NCBI RefSeq assembly: GCF_000024025.1
Contig: NC_013131.1
Span: 6,200,001-6,264,000, forward strand
Direction: 5' to 3'
Length of the DNA stretch: 64,000 nt
Origin: Catenulispora acidiphila DSM 44928
GTDB lineage: Bacteria; Actinomycetota; Actinomycetes; Streptomycetales; Catenulisporaceae
Shown here: positions 52,454 to 62,414 of the stretch, piece after piece
Position numbering within the stretch: the first letter of the stretch is position 1
Layout: every line of letters starts with the position of its first letter
Position numbers and translations under genes: made by a program
The notes under the pieces: generated by a model
The model's database searches: none
Seen by the model: the letters and a program-made list of their open reading frames with translations, nothing else
What the model was told of the DNA's origin: nothing

Positions 52454-52483
52454 GATCCGGCGAGAGCGCCGGATCCCTAGCGT
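52454..52483 (+). promoter_or_regulatory. operator-like dyad and -10 before the DUF1453/kinase operon
   Basis: Arms GATCCGGCG (52454-52462) and CGCCGGATC (52467-52475) form a perfect 9-bp inverted repeat with 4 nt between. TAGCGT (52478-52483) follows, 7 nt before the ATG at 52491. The dyad therefore covers the -35 to -16 zone of a likely leaderless promoter. Confidence 0.55.
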
Positions 52484-52490
52484 CGGCAGC

Positions 52491-52964
52491 ATGAACATCC
52501 TGCAGATCGTCCTCATCATCGCGGTCGCCGCGCTGGTCATCGGCAAGCGCCTGACCGGGCGCCCCGTCGACACCCGCCGCTCGGTCGTCATGCCGGGCAT
52601 CCTGGCGGTCTACGGCTGGTTCATCCTGCAGAAGAGCGGCACGCTCACGCACACCGACCAGGTGTGGCTCGCGGTGGAAGGCGCGGTGTCGGTCGCGATC
52701 GGCCTGGTCCGCGGCTCCACGATCCGGCTGTACGAGCGCGACGGCGTCCTCTGGGCCCGCTACCGTCCGCTGACGCTGCTGCTGTGGATCGGCTCCATCG
52801 CCGCGCGCTTCGGCCTGGAGGCCGCCGCGGTCGGCGCCGGCGCGGGCAAGGCGGCGATGACGTCCTCGACGATGCTCATGTTCGGCGTGTCGCTGGCCGC
52901 CGAGTCGCTGATCGTGCTGCCGCGGGCCTACGCCAGCGGCATCCCGGTCCTGGCCCGCTCGTGA
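52491..52964 (+). CDS. DUF1453-family membrane protein
   Basis: The 157-residue product has about four membrane spans: MNILQIVLIIAVAALVIGKR, PGILAVYGWFILQKS, VWLAVEGAVSVAIGLVRG and LTLLLWIGSIAARFGLE. Basic loops (TGRPVDTRR) and YERDGVLWARYRP are typical of DUF1453/CcdC-like proteins. Its stop overlaps the histidine kinase start (GTGA), so it probably works with that kinase, perhaps as a membrane sensing partner. The function is not known. Confidence 0.8.
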   Translation: MNILQIVLIIAVAALVIGKRLTGRPVDTRRSVVMPGILAVYGWFILQKSGTLTHTDQVWLAVEGAVSVAIGLVRGSTIRLYERDGVLWARYRPLTLLLWIGSIAARFGLEAAAVGAGAGKAAMTSSTMLMFGVSLAAESLIVLPRAYASGIPVLARS

Positions 52965-54274
52965 GCGCGAGCTGGATCACGCTCGGGACCGCGACCTGGC
53001 GCATCGCTGCGAACCGGCGCGCCGAGACCGACGCGCCCGACGTGCCTCCCGCCCCGCCGTCCGGGCACACTGGCCTCATCATGAGCGGCACCGTCGACGA
53101 CTTCCCCGACCTGCGGCGCTGGACCGAGCGCTGGCCGGCCGCCGCGGTGGCGCTGCGCCTGCTGGCCATCGGCGCCCTGACGTTCGGCATCGCCCAGACC
53201 CACCGTCCCGCCGCCTGGGCCCTCGGCGGCGCCGCCGCGCTGTCGGGCGTCGTGTGGGCGGTCTCCCCCGTGCACCGCATGCGGATCCTGATCCCCGCCA
53301 CCGCGGTGTTCGCGGTGTGCGGCGCGATCCTGGCCGGCTCGGGACTGGCCGAGCCGTCCGGGCTCACCTACATCTTCATGGGCCTGCTGTTCCTGCAGGC
53401 GGTCGCCGAGCCACGGGTGACGGCGCTGTACGTCGGGATCGCGGTCCTCGTGGCCGGGGCGGTCAGCGCGGTCCTCGCGCACCACGGCGGCCAGTACCCG
53501 TGGATCCTCGCCGTCGTGATCGGCGGCTACGTCTCCGGCGACGCGCGCCGCTCCCGCCAACTGGCCCTGCACCGAGCGCAGGACCTGCTGGTGATGACGC
53601 GGCGCGCGAACACCGAGCAGGCGCACGCCGCCGCGCTGGCCGAGCGCGGCCGGATCGCCCGGGACGTGCACGACGTTCTCGCACACTCGCTGTCAGGCCT
53701 GGCGATCCAGCTGGAAGCCGCCGACGCGCTGCTGACCGACGGCGCGGACGTGGAACGCGCGCACACCATGGTCATTCGAGCCCGCCGCCTGGCCCGCGAC
53801 GGCCTGTCGGAGGTGCGGCGCGCGGTCACGGCGCTGCGCGAGGACGTGAAGCCGCCGGAGGAGACCCTGGCCGTGCTCGCCGCGGACTACACGCAGGACA
53901 CCGGCTGGCCGGCGACGTTCGAGGTGCTCGACGGCCCGGTCCCGGAGCTGGCAGTGGAGACGGCGCAGACGCTGCAACGCGTGGCTCAGGAGGCGCTGAC
54001 AAACGCGCGCAAGCACGCGCCGGGGGCGGCGGTGCAGGTGCGGCTCGCGATGGAGGCGGAGACGGTCACGCTGACGATCGAGAACGCGGCGCCGACGACA
54101 CCGACCGCACCGCTGGCGAACTCCGGCGGAGGCTGGGGACTGATCGGGCTGCGGGAGCGGGTCGGGCTGGTCGGCGGGTCGGTGGAGACCGGGGCGACGG
54201 CGGGCGGAGGGTTCCGGGTGGCGGCGGTGGTGCCAGTGGTGCCTTGGGTCGCGGAGGGCGAGTTCGAGGGCTGA
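52961..54274 (+). CDS. NarL-type sensor histidine kinase (HisKA_3)
   Basis: The GTG at 52961 overlaps the upstream stop by 4 nt; ATG 53081 would shorten the product by 40 residues. The 437-residue product has about five membrane spans (to about residue 195) and a HisKA_3 domain with ALAERGRIARDVHDVLAHSL (phospho-His in RDVHD). The HATPase has QRVAQEALTNARKHAPGA and GGGWGLIGLRERVGLVGGSV. The convergent response regulator at 54572 is its probable partner. The block interrupts the usual recN-steA adjacency. Confidence 0.87.
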   Translation: MSASWITLGTATWRIAANRRAETDAPDVPPAPPSGHTGLIMSGTVDDFPDLRRWTERWPAAAVALRLLAIGALTFGIAQTHRPAAWALGGAAALSGVVWAVSPVHRMRILIPATAVFAVCGAILAGSGLAEPSGLTYIFMGLLFLQAVAEPRVTALYVGIAVLVAGAVSAVLAHHGGQYPWILAVVIGGYVSGDARRSRQLALHRAQDLLVMTRRANTEQAHAAALAERGRIARDVHDVLAHSLSGLAIQLEAADALLTDGADVERAHTMVIRARRLARDGLSEVRRAVTALREDVKPPEETLAVLAADYTQDTGWPATFEVLDGPVPELAVETAQTLQRVAQEALTNARKHAPGAAVQVRLAMEAETVTLTIENAAPTTPTAPLANSGGGWGLIGLRERVGLVGGSVETGATAGGGFRVAAVVPVVPWVAEGEFEG

Positions 54275-54545
54275 GGCGGTGCTCGAGGAGAGCAGGCTGG
54301 CGCGGCGCGGGTAGCGGATCGGGTCTGCGCGGGCAGCGGCTCGGAGCGGATCGGCGGCGGATTGGCGGCGGATGGATCGTCGCGAGGCTGAGGCGGCGCT
54401 CGAGAAGATCAGGCCGGCGCGGCGCGGGTAGCGGCTCGGAGCGGATCGGGTCAGCGCGAGGCTGAGGCGGCGCTCGACGAGATCAGGCTGGCGCGGCTGG
54501 GGCAGCGGATCGGGCAGCGGCTTGGATCGGCTTGGATCGGATCGG
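54266..54545. repeat. imperfect ~74-bp repeats between convergent two-component genes
   Basis: Three degenerate copies beginning near 54267, 54384 and 54458 share GCTGAGGCGG, GCTCGA and GATCAGGC blocks followed by GCGCGGC and AGCGG/GATCGG runs. They fill nearly all of the 297-bp gap between the kinase and regulator stops. No reading frame is supported. A role in termination or mRNA stability is possible. Confidence 0.7.
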
Positions 54546-54571
54546 CAGCAGCTCGCACCAGCGCCCCCCAA

Positions 54572-55198
54572 TCAGTCGAGCCCGCGCCGCAGCGCGTACC
54601 GCACCGCCTGAGCCCGGTCGCGCACGCCGATCTTCGCGAACAGGTTGTTGATATGTGTCTTCACGGTCGCGGCGGAGACGAACAGCTCCCCCGCGATCTC
54701 GGTGTTGGACTTGCCGCGCGCGATCAGCGTCAGTACCTCGGCTTCGCGCGGTGTGAGGTCGGCCGAGGCCGGGACCTCCACGGCGGCGGCGAGCAGTATC
54801 GCCGTGACGCCGTCGTCCAGGACCGATTGTCCGGAGGCCGCGGCCTCGATGGCGCGGGCGATCTCGGCGCGGCCGGATTCCTTGGTGAGGTAGCCGGTGG
54901 CGCCGGCTCGCAGGGCCTTGAGAATCGAGGCGTCGTCGGCATGCGTGGTGAGGACCACGACTCGCACATCCGGGGCGCTTTGCGCGATGCGCCGCGTCGC
55001 CTCGACGCCGTCCACACCGGGCATGCGCAGGTCCATGAGCACGACGTCGGGCCGCAGTGTCTCGGCCGCAGCGACTGCCGCCGCGCCGTTCGCGGCCTCG
55101 CCGACGACCTCGACGCCGGCCGTCACCGACAACAGCGCGACCAGGCCGTCGCGTACCGCCGCCTGGTCGTCGGCCACCACTACTCGGATCGCTGCCAC
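54572..55198 (-). CDS. NarL/LuxR-family response regulator
   Basis: The 208-residue product has a receiver domain (VVVADDQAAVRDGLVALL, phospho-Asp in VVLMDLRMPG, Lys in GYLTKES) and a LuxR C-terminal HTH (LTPREAEVLTLIARGKSNTE, VSAATVKTHINNLFAKIGVR). It faces the HisKA_3 kinase tail to tail, the standard kinase partner type, so the two should form a pair despite not being co-transcribed. Targets may include the DUF1453/kinase operon with its dyad operator. Confidence 0.92.
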   Translation of the reverse strand: MAAIRVVVADDQAAVRDGLVALLSVTAGVEVVGEAANGAAAVAAAETLRPDVVLMDLRMPGVDGVEATRRIAQSAPDVRVVVLTTHADDASILKALRAGATGYLTKESGRAEIARAIEAAASGQSVLDDGVTAILLAAAVEVPASADLTPREAEVLTLIARGKSNTEIAGELFVSAATVKTHINNLFAKIGVRDRAQAVRYALRRGLD

Positions 55199-55285
55199 GA
55201 CAGCATTCTCACACCCGGCAGCGCGCGCCCCGCCAGTGACTCGATCAGCGACTTGATCGGCGACTTGATCGGCGCCGGCGAACCC

Positions 55286-57040
55286 CTACCCGCGCTGCCG
55301 GTCGGCCGCTGCCGCCTGCAGCAGCTCGTCGGCGTGCGCCTGGCCCAGCTCGGACTCCTCGAGGCCGGCGAGCATGCGGGCCAGCTCGCGGCGGCGGGCG
55401 GCGTCGTCGAGCACGATCACGCCGGAGCGCGTCACCATGCCGTCGTTGGCCTTGCGGACCACCAGCTGTCGGTCGGCGAAGGCCGCTACCTGCGGCAGGT
55501 GCGTGACGACCACGACCTGCGCCGAGCGCGCGAGACGGGCCAGCCGGCGGCCGACCTCGACCGCCGCCTTGCCGCCGACGCCGGCGTCCACCTCGTCGAA
55601 GACGAACGTCGGGACCGGGTCGGAGCCGGCGAAGACCACCTCGACCGCCAGCATGACGCGCGAGAGCTCGCCGCCGGAGGCGCCCTTGGCGATCGGCAGG
55701 AACGGCGCGCCGGGGTGCGGCGCGAGGCGGATCTCGACGTCGTCGACCCCTGTCGGGCCGAAGGCCACCGCGCGGTCGTCGACCTCCAGGCCGCCGGCGG
55801 TCTCCTTCTGCGTGACCGGGACGTCGATGCGCGCGTGCGGCATCGCCAGCTCCGCCAGCTCGGTGGTGACCGCGGCCGCGAACTTGTCCGCGGCCTGCGA
55901 GCGCCCCGCCGACAGGCGTGCGGCGTGTCCGGCGAGTTCGGCGCGCGCGGCGGCGCGCTCCTCGGTCAGGGCGGCGATGCGGTCGTCGTCGCCCTCGAGC
56001 TCGGACAGCCGCAGCGCGCCGTCGGAGGACCAGGCGATGACGTCGGAGAGCTTCGGGCCGTACTTGCGCATCAGGCCGTTGAGGTCGCTGATGCGCTGCT
56101 GGACGTCGGCCAGGCGGCGCGGGTCGGCTTCGATGGAGTCGGCGTAGGCGGCCAGTTCGGTGGAGACGTCGGCCAGCAGGAACGAGGCCTCGTCCAGGCG
56201 CTGCGCCAGCTCGGCCAGCGCCGGGTCGTGGCCGCGCGCGGCCTCCAGCGCCCGGGTCGCCTCGGTGACCAGCGACAGGGCGTTGATCGAGGCGGGGTCG
56301 TCGGGGCTGCCGGCCAGCGCCATGTGCGCGCCCTCGGAGGCGGTGCGCAGGGTGTCGGCGTGGCCGAGGCGCTCGGATTCGGCGGCCAGCTCGGCGTCCT
56401 CGCCCTCGACCGGCTCCAGGCGCTCGACCTCGGCCAGGCCGAAGCGCAGCAGGTCCGCCTCCTGGGCGCGCTCGCGGGCGCGGGTGGTCAGCTCCTCGAG
56501 CGTGGACTCGATCTTCTTCAGGCGCTCGTAGCAGGCCTTGTACTCGGCCAGCGGCTCGGCGACGGCGGGACCGGCGTAGCGGTCCAGGGCCTGGCGCTGG
56601 CGGGCGGGCTGCAGCAGGGACTGCTGCGCGGACTGGCCGTGCATCGCCACCAGGTCGTCGGCCAGGCCGCCCAGGACGCCGATCGGGACGGCGGCGCCGC
56701 CCAGGCTCGCGCGCGAGCGCCCCTCGTTCGACACCGACCGGGAGATGATGAGCTCTGCCTTGTCCTTGCCGACCGGCTCGAGCTCGGCGCCGGCCTCGGC
56801 GGCGGCCCGCCCGGCGGCGCCCTTGGGGTCCACGACGAGGCGGCCCTCGACCGAGGCCCGCTCGGCGCCGGGACGCACCAACGCGGAGTCGGAACGGCCG
56901 CCGAACAGCAGTCCGAGGCCCGTGACGACCATCGTCTTGCCGGCTCCGGTCTCGCCGGTGACCGCCGTGAATCCGGGCGACAGCTCCAACACCGCGTCCT
57001 CGATGACGCCGAGGCCGCGAATCCTCATCTGCTCCAGCAC
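55286..57040 (-). CDS. recN: DNA repair protein RecN
   Basis: The 584-residue product has the SMC-like RecN build. MLEQMRIRGLGVIEDAVLEL starts it, Walker A is GETGAGKTMVVTGLGLLFGG, and long coiled coils occupy the middle (YKACYERLKKIESTLEELTT). The signature and Walker B follow near the end: ASGGELSRVMLAVEVVF, FVFDEVDAGVGGKAAVEVG and VVVVTHLPQVAAFAD. RecN binds and holds DNA ends during double-strand-break repair. It lies 135 bp downstream of nadK on the same strand. No clear LexA box was seen upstream. Confidence 0.95.
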   Translation of the reverse strand: MLEQMRIRGLGVIEDAVLELSPGFTAVTGETGAGKTMVVTGLGLLFGGRSDSALVRPGAERASVEGRLVVDPKGAAGRAAAEAGAELEPVGKDKAELIISRSVSNEGRSRASLGGAAVPIGVLGGLADDLVAMHGQSAQQSLLQPARQRQALDRYAGPAVAEPLAEYKACYERLKKIESTLEELTTRARERAQEADLLRFGLAEVERLEPVEGEDAELAAESERLGHADTLRTASEGAHMALAGSPDDPASINALSLVTEATRALEAARGHDPALAELAQRLDEASFLLADVSTELAAYADSIEADPRRLADVQQRISDLNGLMRKYGPKLSDVIAWSSDGALRLSELEGDDDRIAALTEERAAARAELAGHAARLSAGRSQAADKFAAAVTTELAELAMPHARIDVPVTQKETAGGLEVDDRAVAFGPTGVDDVEIRLAPHPGAPFLPIAKGASGGELSRVMLAVEVVFAGSDPVPTFVFDEVDAGVGGKAAVEVGRRLARLARSAQVVVVTHLPQVAAFADRQLVVRKANDGMVTRSGVIVLDDAARRRELARMLAGLEESELGQAHADELLQAAAADRQRG

Positions 57041-57119
57041 AGGTAAGACACTAGGTCTTCCCGGGCCGGAAGCGGTACCTGCGCGCCTGATTCGTCCCTT
57101 TAGGGGGCGAAGTTCACAG

Positions 57120-57138
57120 CCCTGACACGCTGTCAGGG
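57120..57138 (-). terminator. short hairpin between nadK and recN
   Basis: CCCTGACA (57120-57127) and TGTCAGGG (57131-57138) form an 8-bp stem with a 3-nt loop. No T-run follows on the minus strand, so it could be an attenuator, processing site or operator for recN rather than a full terminator. Confidence 0.4.
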
Positions 57139-57175
57139 GCGGGTGCGGGCAAGGGGCGAGCCGGTCGAGTGTCCG

Positions 57176-58081
57176 CTACTTCTCGGCGCGCCAGCCGTCC
57201 ACGGGCAGCGCGAACTTCGCGACGAGCCGGTCGCTGAACGGCGCGCGGTGCAGGCGGGCGAAGCGCACCGGCAGTGCGCCGCGGCGTACCTCGACCCGTG
57301 CGCCGTGCGGCAGGTCGAGGACCCGGCGGCCGTCGCACCACATCACGGCGCCCTTGCTGCCGGGGTCCTCGCCGTTGGGCTGCAGCTCCAGCGCCAGCAG
57401 CGAGTGCGGGGAGACCACCAGCGGCCGGGCGAACAGCGCGTGGGCGCTGATCGGGACCAGCAGGAGCGCGTCCAGGTCGGGCCAGACGATCGGGCCGCCG
57501 GCGGAGAAGTTGTAGGCGGTGGAACCGGTCGGGGTGGCGAAGATGACGCCGTCGCAGCCCCACTTGGACAGCGGCCGGCCGTCGATGGAGACCAGGACCT
57601 CCAGCATCCGCTCGCGCGAGGCCTTCTCCACGCTGGCCTCGTTCAGCGCCCAGGAGCGGTCCACGACCTGTCCGTCCAGGCTCACCTCGACGTCGACGGT
57701 CATCCGCTCCTCGACCGTGTAGTCGCGGGCGACGATGCGGTCCACGACGAAGGCCAGGTCCTCGTACTCGGCCTCGGCCAGGAACCCGACACGGCCCAGG
57801 TTCACGCCCAGCAGCGGCACGCCGGCGCTGCGCGCGACCTCGGCGCCGCGCAGCATCGTGCCGTCGCCGCCGAGCACCACCACCAGCTCGATGTCCTCCA
57901 GCGCCCCGGCGTCGAGCGCGCAGACCGGGGCGTCGGTCTCCAGCTCCCCGGCCTCGCCGGCCAGCACGCGCACGCCGACCCCGCTGGCCGACAGCCGCGC
58001 GACGGTGTCGCGCGCGGCGTCCAGCGCCACCTGGCGGCCCGTGTGGACGACCAACAGCACGTCGCGCTCGCCGTGTCCCAT
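57176..58081 (-). CDS. nadK: NAD kinase
   Basis: The 301-residue product has the NAD kinase motifs VVLGGDGTMLRGAEVAR, GVNLGRVGFLAEAE, WALNEASVEKASRERMLEV, CDGVIFATPTGSTAYNFSAG and PISAHALFARPLVVSP. It phosphorylates NAD to NADP, using ATP or polyphosphate, in the cytoplasm. Its start lies 3 bp from the tlyA stop, so tlyA-nadK(-recN) is a compact operon, as in most actinobacteria. Confidence 0.96.
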   Translation of the reverse strand: MGHGERDVLLVVHTGRQVALDAARDTVARLSASGVGVRVLAGEAGELETDAPVCALDAGALEDIELVVVLGGDGTMLRGAEVARSAGVPLLGVNLGRVGFLAEAEYEDLAFVVDRIVARDYTVEERMTVDVEVSLDGQVVDRSWALNEASVEKASRERMLEVLVSIDGRPLSKWGCDGVIFATPTGSTAYNFSAGGPIVWPDLDALLLVPISAHALFARPLVVSPHSLLALELQPNGEDPGSKGAVMWCDGRRVLDLPHGARVEVRRGALPVRFARLHRAPFSDRLVAKFALPVDGWRAEK

Positions 58082-58084
58082 CAG

Positions 58085-58971
<887 letters not shown>

Positions 58972-58975
<4 letters not shown>

Positions 58976-59280
58976 CGCGGGCCCTGGGCGCCCGCGGGCT
59001 GCTCGGACAGGATCGCGCGCAGCTCGGTGTGGACGGCGTCGTACACGTCGGCGTGGCCGGGCAGCGGCGTGTCGGGCAGCCGGGCCAGGCGGTCCAGGGC
59101 GTCGTCGACGCGCCGGTCGCCGGAGTGCTCGTAATCGACGTGGAAGTCGACGGTCTCGGAGTCCTCATGGAAGGCGGACGCCGGCACGCCGCCGGACTGC
59201 TCGTCCTGATGGCCGTCCGTCTCGAACTCGCCCATCTCGTCCACGCTCGTGCCGCTCGCCTTCGGTTGCCGGTTGTTCAC
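58972..59280 (-). CDS. small conserved acidic protein upstream of tlyA
   Basis: The 102-residue product is very acidic in its first half (VDEMGEFETDGHQDEQSGG) and has one predicted amphipathic helix region, RRVDDALDRLARLPDTPLPG then YDAVHTELRAILSEQ. A similar short protein often precedes tlyA in actinobacteria. Its stop overlaps the tlyA start (GTGA), so the two are translated together. The function is unknown. Confidence 0.75.
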
Positions 59281-59654
59281 CCCGAACGCTATCGCGTGGA
59301 GCCCGCCCGGCGCCGGTCCCGCCGGCGGGCCGCGCGCCCCGGCGGCCCGGCCGTCATCTACGACAAGCTGTAGCAGAACCGGATCGGGGCGGACGGTCCG
59401 CGCGAATTCGCAATTGCCGGACGATAATGCGCAGCTCTGGGCCCGGGTTTCCGCCAGAGGCGACGGAGAACCTGGTCAGAGCGTTGCCTAAAAGGCGTCC
59501 GGTGTTAACTCAACCCTCTTTCGAGTGACATTCAGAAGGCGTCCGCGCCCGCTAGCCTGTGCCGCTGTCGGGACGATTCCGATCGCCCCGGGTCCTGTGG
59601 GAAACCTTTGGGTCTGCCGCATTGCCGGCGCCGAATCGCGAGGGGGTCGCCGGC
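59281..59654. other. 374-bp divergent intergenic region
   Basis: It separates the minus-strand tlyA operon from the plus-strand GT87 gene and should hold both promoters. The only clear structure is a 10-bp direct repeat, AAGGCGTCCG, at 59492-59501 and 59536-59545, 44 bp apart, around an AT-richer GTTAACTCAA stretch. No gene is supported. Confidence 0.45.
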
Positions 59655-60917
59655 ATGGCGATGATGGCGGGCGACGGTCCGTGGATCCATCGTTTGACAA
59701 GGTCCTCCAAGAAGCCGTGGAGCCGCCGCCGCGCTGCCGCGTGGTGGACGGCGGCGGCCGTGCTGGTCTTCGGCATCGGGCTGATAGCCGGCAAGGGCGG
59801 GAACCCGCTGATAGATCTGAAGGTCTATCGGGACGGCGGGATATCGTTCATGAAGGATCTGCCGCTGTATACGACGCGGTTTCCGCATCCGTTGGACGGA
59901 CCGGACCTGCCGTTCACCTACCCGCCGTTCGCGGCCGTGCTGTTCAGCGTGCTGGGTTTTGTCGGGTATCACCTGGCCGCGGTGCTCATGGTGCTGATCG
60001 GCTTCACGGCTCTGACCTGGACCATCTATCTGGTGCTGCACAACCGCGCCGGAGCCCGGTTCCTGCCCGAGCCGACGCCGCGGGTGCTGGTCACCATCAC
60101 CTTGCTCAGCCTGGTGATGGAGCCGATCAGCAGCACGTTCCTGCACGGCCAGATCAACCTGCTGCTGATGGGGCTGGTGGTCACCGACGCCCTGGGCCCG
60201 AAGACCCGCATCCCGCGCGGCGCGCTGGCCGGCGTCGCCGCGGCGATCAAGCTGACCCCGGCGGTGTTCCTGCTCTACTTCGTCGCGCGCCGGCAGTGGA
60301 AGAGCGCCTCGAACATGGTCGCCGCGTTCATCGGCGCGACCTCGCTGAGCATCATCCTGGCGCCCCGGGACAGCAAGGCGTACTGGACCGCCACCGTCTT
60401 CGATCCGACCCGCATCGGCGACCTCGGATACGCCGCCAACCAATCGCTGCGCGGCGGACTGCACCGGCTCGGCGGACTGCCGGGCCTGGCGATGTCGGTG
60501 AAGACCGAGGAGCGCCTGTGGTTCGCGCTCTCGATGATCGTCATAGCCCTGGCTTACCACGGCGCGCGCCGGGCGATCCGGCGCGAGGACCCGGTGTGCG
60601 CCCTGGCCGTGGTCGCCGCGTGCCAGCTGCTCATCTCGCCGGTCTCCTGGTCGCACCACTGGGTGTGGATCGCCCCGATGCTGCTGCCCTTCGCGATCCA
60701 GATCGTCCGCGGCGGCGAGCGGCTGAAGATCGCCGGGCTGGTCGTGCTCACCGCGGTGTTCCTCATCGGCCCGCTACTGCTGTTCCCGGTCGACCACGGC
60801 TTGGAGATGCACTGGGGCTGGTGGGAGAACCTGATCGGCGACGCCTATCTGATCATCACCCTGTCGTTCGTGGTCTGGGCCGCGTCGACCCGGCGGACAC
60901 CGGCGCCGGTGCGTTAG
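59655..60917 (+). CDS. GT87-family alpha-1,2-mannosyltransferase-like membrane protein
   Basis: The ATG at 59655 follows AGGGGG. The 420-residue product has about 10-11 membrane spans and the GT87 (DUF2029) pattern. An extracytoplasmic catalytic Asp lies in LIDLKVYRDGG after the first span, then LPFTYPPFAAVLFSVLGF, FLHGQINLLLMGLVVTDAL, AGVAAAIKLTPAVFLLYFVA and SPVSWSHHWVWIAPMLL. Such enzymes use polyprenyl-phosphate-mannose to add mannose to lipoglycans outside the membrane. The acceptor is not known. It stands alone with its own promoter region. Confidence 0.88.
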   Translation: MAMMAGDGPWIHRLTRSSKKPWSRRRAAAWWTAAAVLVFGIGLIAGKGGNPLIDLKVYRDGGISFMKDLPLYTTRFPHPLDGPDLPFTYPPFAAVLFSVLGFVGYHLAAVLMVLIGFTALTWTIYLVLHNRAGARFLPEPTPRVLVTITLLSLVMEPISSTFLHGQINLLLMGLVVTDALGPKTRIPRGALAGVAAAIKLTPAVFLLYFVARRQWKSASNMVAAFIGATSLSIILAPRDSKAYWTATVFDPTRIGDLGYAANQSLRGGLHRLGGLPGLAMSVKTEERLWFALSMIVIALAYHGARRAIRREDPVCALAVVAACQLLISPVSWSHHWVWIAPMLLPFAIQIVRGGERLKIAGLVVLTAVFLIGPLLLFPVDHGLEMHWGWWENLIGDAYLIITLSFVVWAASTRRTPAPVR

Positions 60918-60927
60918 GGTCACGCGA

Positions 60928-61257
60928 GTGGCCACCATCGAGGAATGCCGGGAAGCGCTGAAGGAGTTCGCCGGGAACCTCGGCGACATGGACGAGTCGA
61001 GCAAGAAGCTCGTACGGACCGTGAGCCTGAAGGTCCCGGACCTCGACGTGACCTTCCACGGCACGCTGCGCGAGGGAACCCTGGAGGACGTCACCACCGA
61101 GCCGCGCGACCGCGCGCAGATCCGCCTGACGATCAAGAGCGACGACCTGATCGCCCTCGTCGCCGGCAACCTGAACTTCGCCTCGGCGTGGGCGCGCGGC
61201 CGGGTGAAGCTGGAGGCTTCGATCTCGGACCTGCTGCGGCTGCGCAAGCTCCTGTGA
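60928..61257 (+). CDS. SCP2 sterol-carrier-like small protein
   Basis: The GTG at 60928 lies 7 nt after TAGGGT (60915-60920), consistent with a leaderless message. The 109-residue product matches the SCP2 fold: VRTVSLKVPDLDVTFHGTLR, AQIRLTIKSDDLIALVAGNL and NFASAWARGRVKLEASISDL. SCP2 proteins carry hydrophobic ligands such as acyl chains. It is soluble. The ligand is unknown; it lies next to lipid-related genes (SRPBCC, CoA transferase). Confidence 0.82.
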   Translation: MATIEECREALKEFAGNLGDMDESSKKLVRTVSLKVPDLDVTFHGTLREGTLEDVTTEPRDRAQIRLTIKSDDLIALVAGNLNFASAWARGRVKLEASISDLLRLRKLL

Positions 61258-61270
61258 TGAGCTGGGGTCC

Positions 61271-61729
61271 ATGGCCACTACGCGATCGGTTCGCTTGATC
61301 CTGGCTCCGCGCTCTGCCGTCTACCGGGCACTGCTCGACCCGAACGCCGTCCGGCAATGGATGGTGCCGGACGGCATGACCAGCCAGGTGCATTCCTTCG
61401 ATGCCCGCGAAGGCGGCGCTTTCCGCATCTCGCTGACGTATGACGCGCCGACCGAGACCGGGAAGACCTCGGCGCAGACCGACACCTTCCACGGCCGGTT
61501 CGTCGAGCTGGTGCCGGACAGCAAGGTCGTGCAGGCGATCGAGTTCGAGACGGACGTGCCGGATCTGCGCGGGGAGATGACCGTCAGCTATGAGCTGCGG
61601 GACGTCCCCGGGGGCACCGAGGTGTCCGGGCGGCACGAGAACCTGCCGCCGGGGGTCTCGGCCGCCGACAACGAGCTGGGCTGGCGGATGTCGATGGACA
61701 AGCTGGCCGCGCTGGTCGAGACCGGGTGA
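61271..61729 (+). CDS. SRPBCC/AHSA1-family protein
   Basis: The 152-residue product has the AHSA1 (START-like) pattern: ILAPRSAVYRALLDPNAVRQ, MVPDGMTSQVHSFDAREGG, FRISLTYDAP, FHGRFVELVPDSKVVQAIEF and GWRMSMDKLAALVE at the end. The family binds hydrophobic ligands or acts as an Hsp90-type co-chaperone domain; many actinobacterial copies are stress related. It follows SCP2 by 13 bp and may be co-transcribed. Confidence 0.85.
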   Translation: MATTRSVRLILAPRSAVYRALLDPNAVRQWMVPDGMTSQVHSFDAREGGAFRISLTYDAPTETGKTSAQTDTFHGRFVELVPDSKVVQAIEFETDVPDLRGEMTVSYELRDVPGGTEVSGRHENLPPGVSAADNELGWRMSMDKLAALVETG

Positions 61730-61777
61730 CCTGCCCCGCCTCAACAAACCGGCAGAGCTGCCTGTAAGTTGGTCGGC

Positions 61778-62395
61778 GTGACCACCGCGCGCCGCACCCA
61801 GGAGGAACGTTCCGCCGCCACCCGCCGGCTGCTGCTCGACGCGACCGTCGAGTGCCTGGTGAAGCACGGCTACGCCGGGACCACCACCACGCGGGTGTCC
61901 GAGCTGGCCGGGGTCTCGCGCGGGGCGCAGGTGCACCACTTCGCGACCAAGGACGAGCTGGTCGTGGCGGCGGTGCGGCATCTGGCCGAGCAGCAGGCGA
62001 TGCTGGTGCTGGCGCGGCCGGACCTCCTCGCCGGGTCCGCCGATCCGGTCGGGGACGCCCTGGAGCTGCTGTGGAAGGCGCATCAGGGACCGACGTTCGA
62101 CGCCGCGATCGAGCTGTGGGTCGCCGCGCGGACCGATCCGGACCTGCGGGAGGCGACGACCGCGTTCGAGCGGGCGCTGACGGCGCGGTTCGCGGAGGTC
62201 TCGGTGATCTTGTTCGGGCCGGAGGTGACCGCGCTGCCCGATTTCCAGCTGCGGCTGCTGACCGCGCTGGAGGCGATCCGAGGGCTGCGGATGGTCTCCT
62301 TCCTGCACCCGAATCCCTCGGCGCGTCTCGACGAGCGGTGGCAGAGGTCGAAGGCGCTGTTGCGGCCGCTGTTCGAGGTGTCGGCCTCGCGCTGA
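61778..62395 (+). CDS. TetR-family transcriptional regulator
   Basis: The GTG at 61778 lies 7 nt after TAAGTT (61765-61770). The 205-residue product has a TetR HTH ([40 protein letters not shown]) and a helical ligand domain typical of regulators of acyl-CoA or lipid genes. The CoA-transferase gene 104 bp downstream is the likely target. Confidence 0.86.
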   Translation: MTTARRTQEERSAATRRLLLDATVECLVKHGYAGTTTTRVSELAGVSRGAQVHHFATKDELVVAAVRHLAEQQAMLVLARPDLLAGSADPVGDALELLWKAHQGPTFDAAIELWVAARTDPDLREATTAFERALTARFAEVSVILFGPEVTALPDFQLRLLTALEAIRGLRMVSFLHPNPSARLDERWQRSKALLRPLFEVSASR

Positions 62396-62414
62396 TCCTG
62401 ATACACCGTCAGAA

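Noticed and set aside
54653-57046. Very long plus-strand open frame (about 797 codons) opposite recN
   Set aside because: It is antisense to an unmistakable recN with all RecN motifs, and its translation is low-complexity Gly/Arg/Gln. Long shadow frames are expected at this G+C content.
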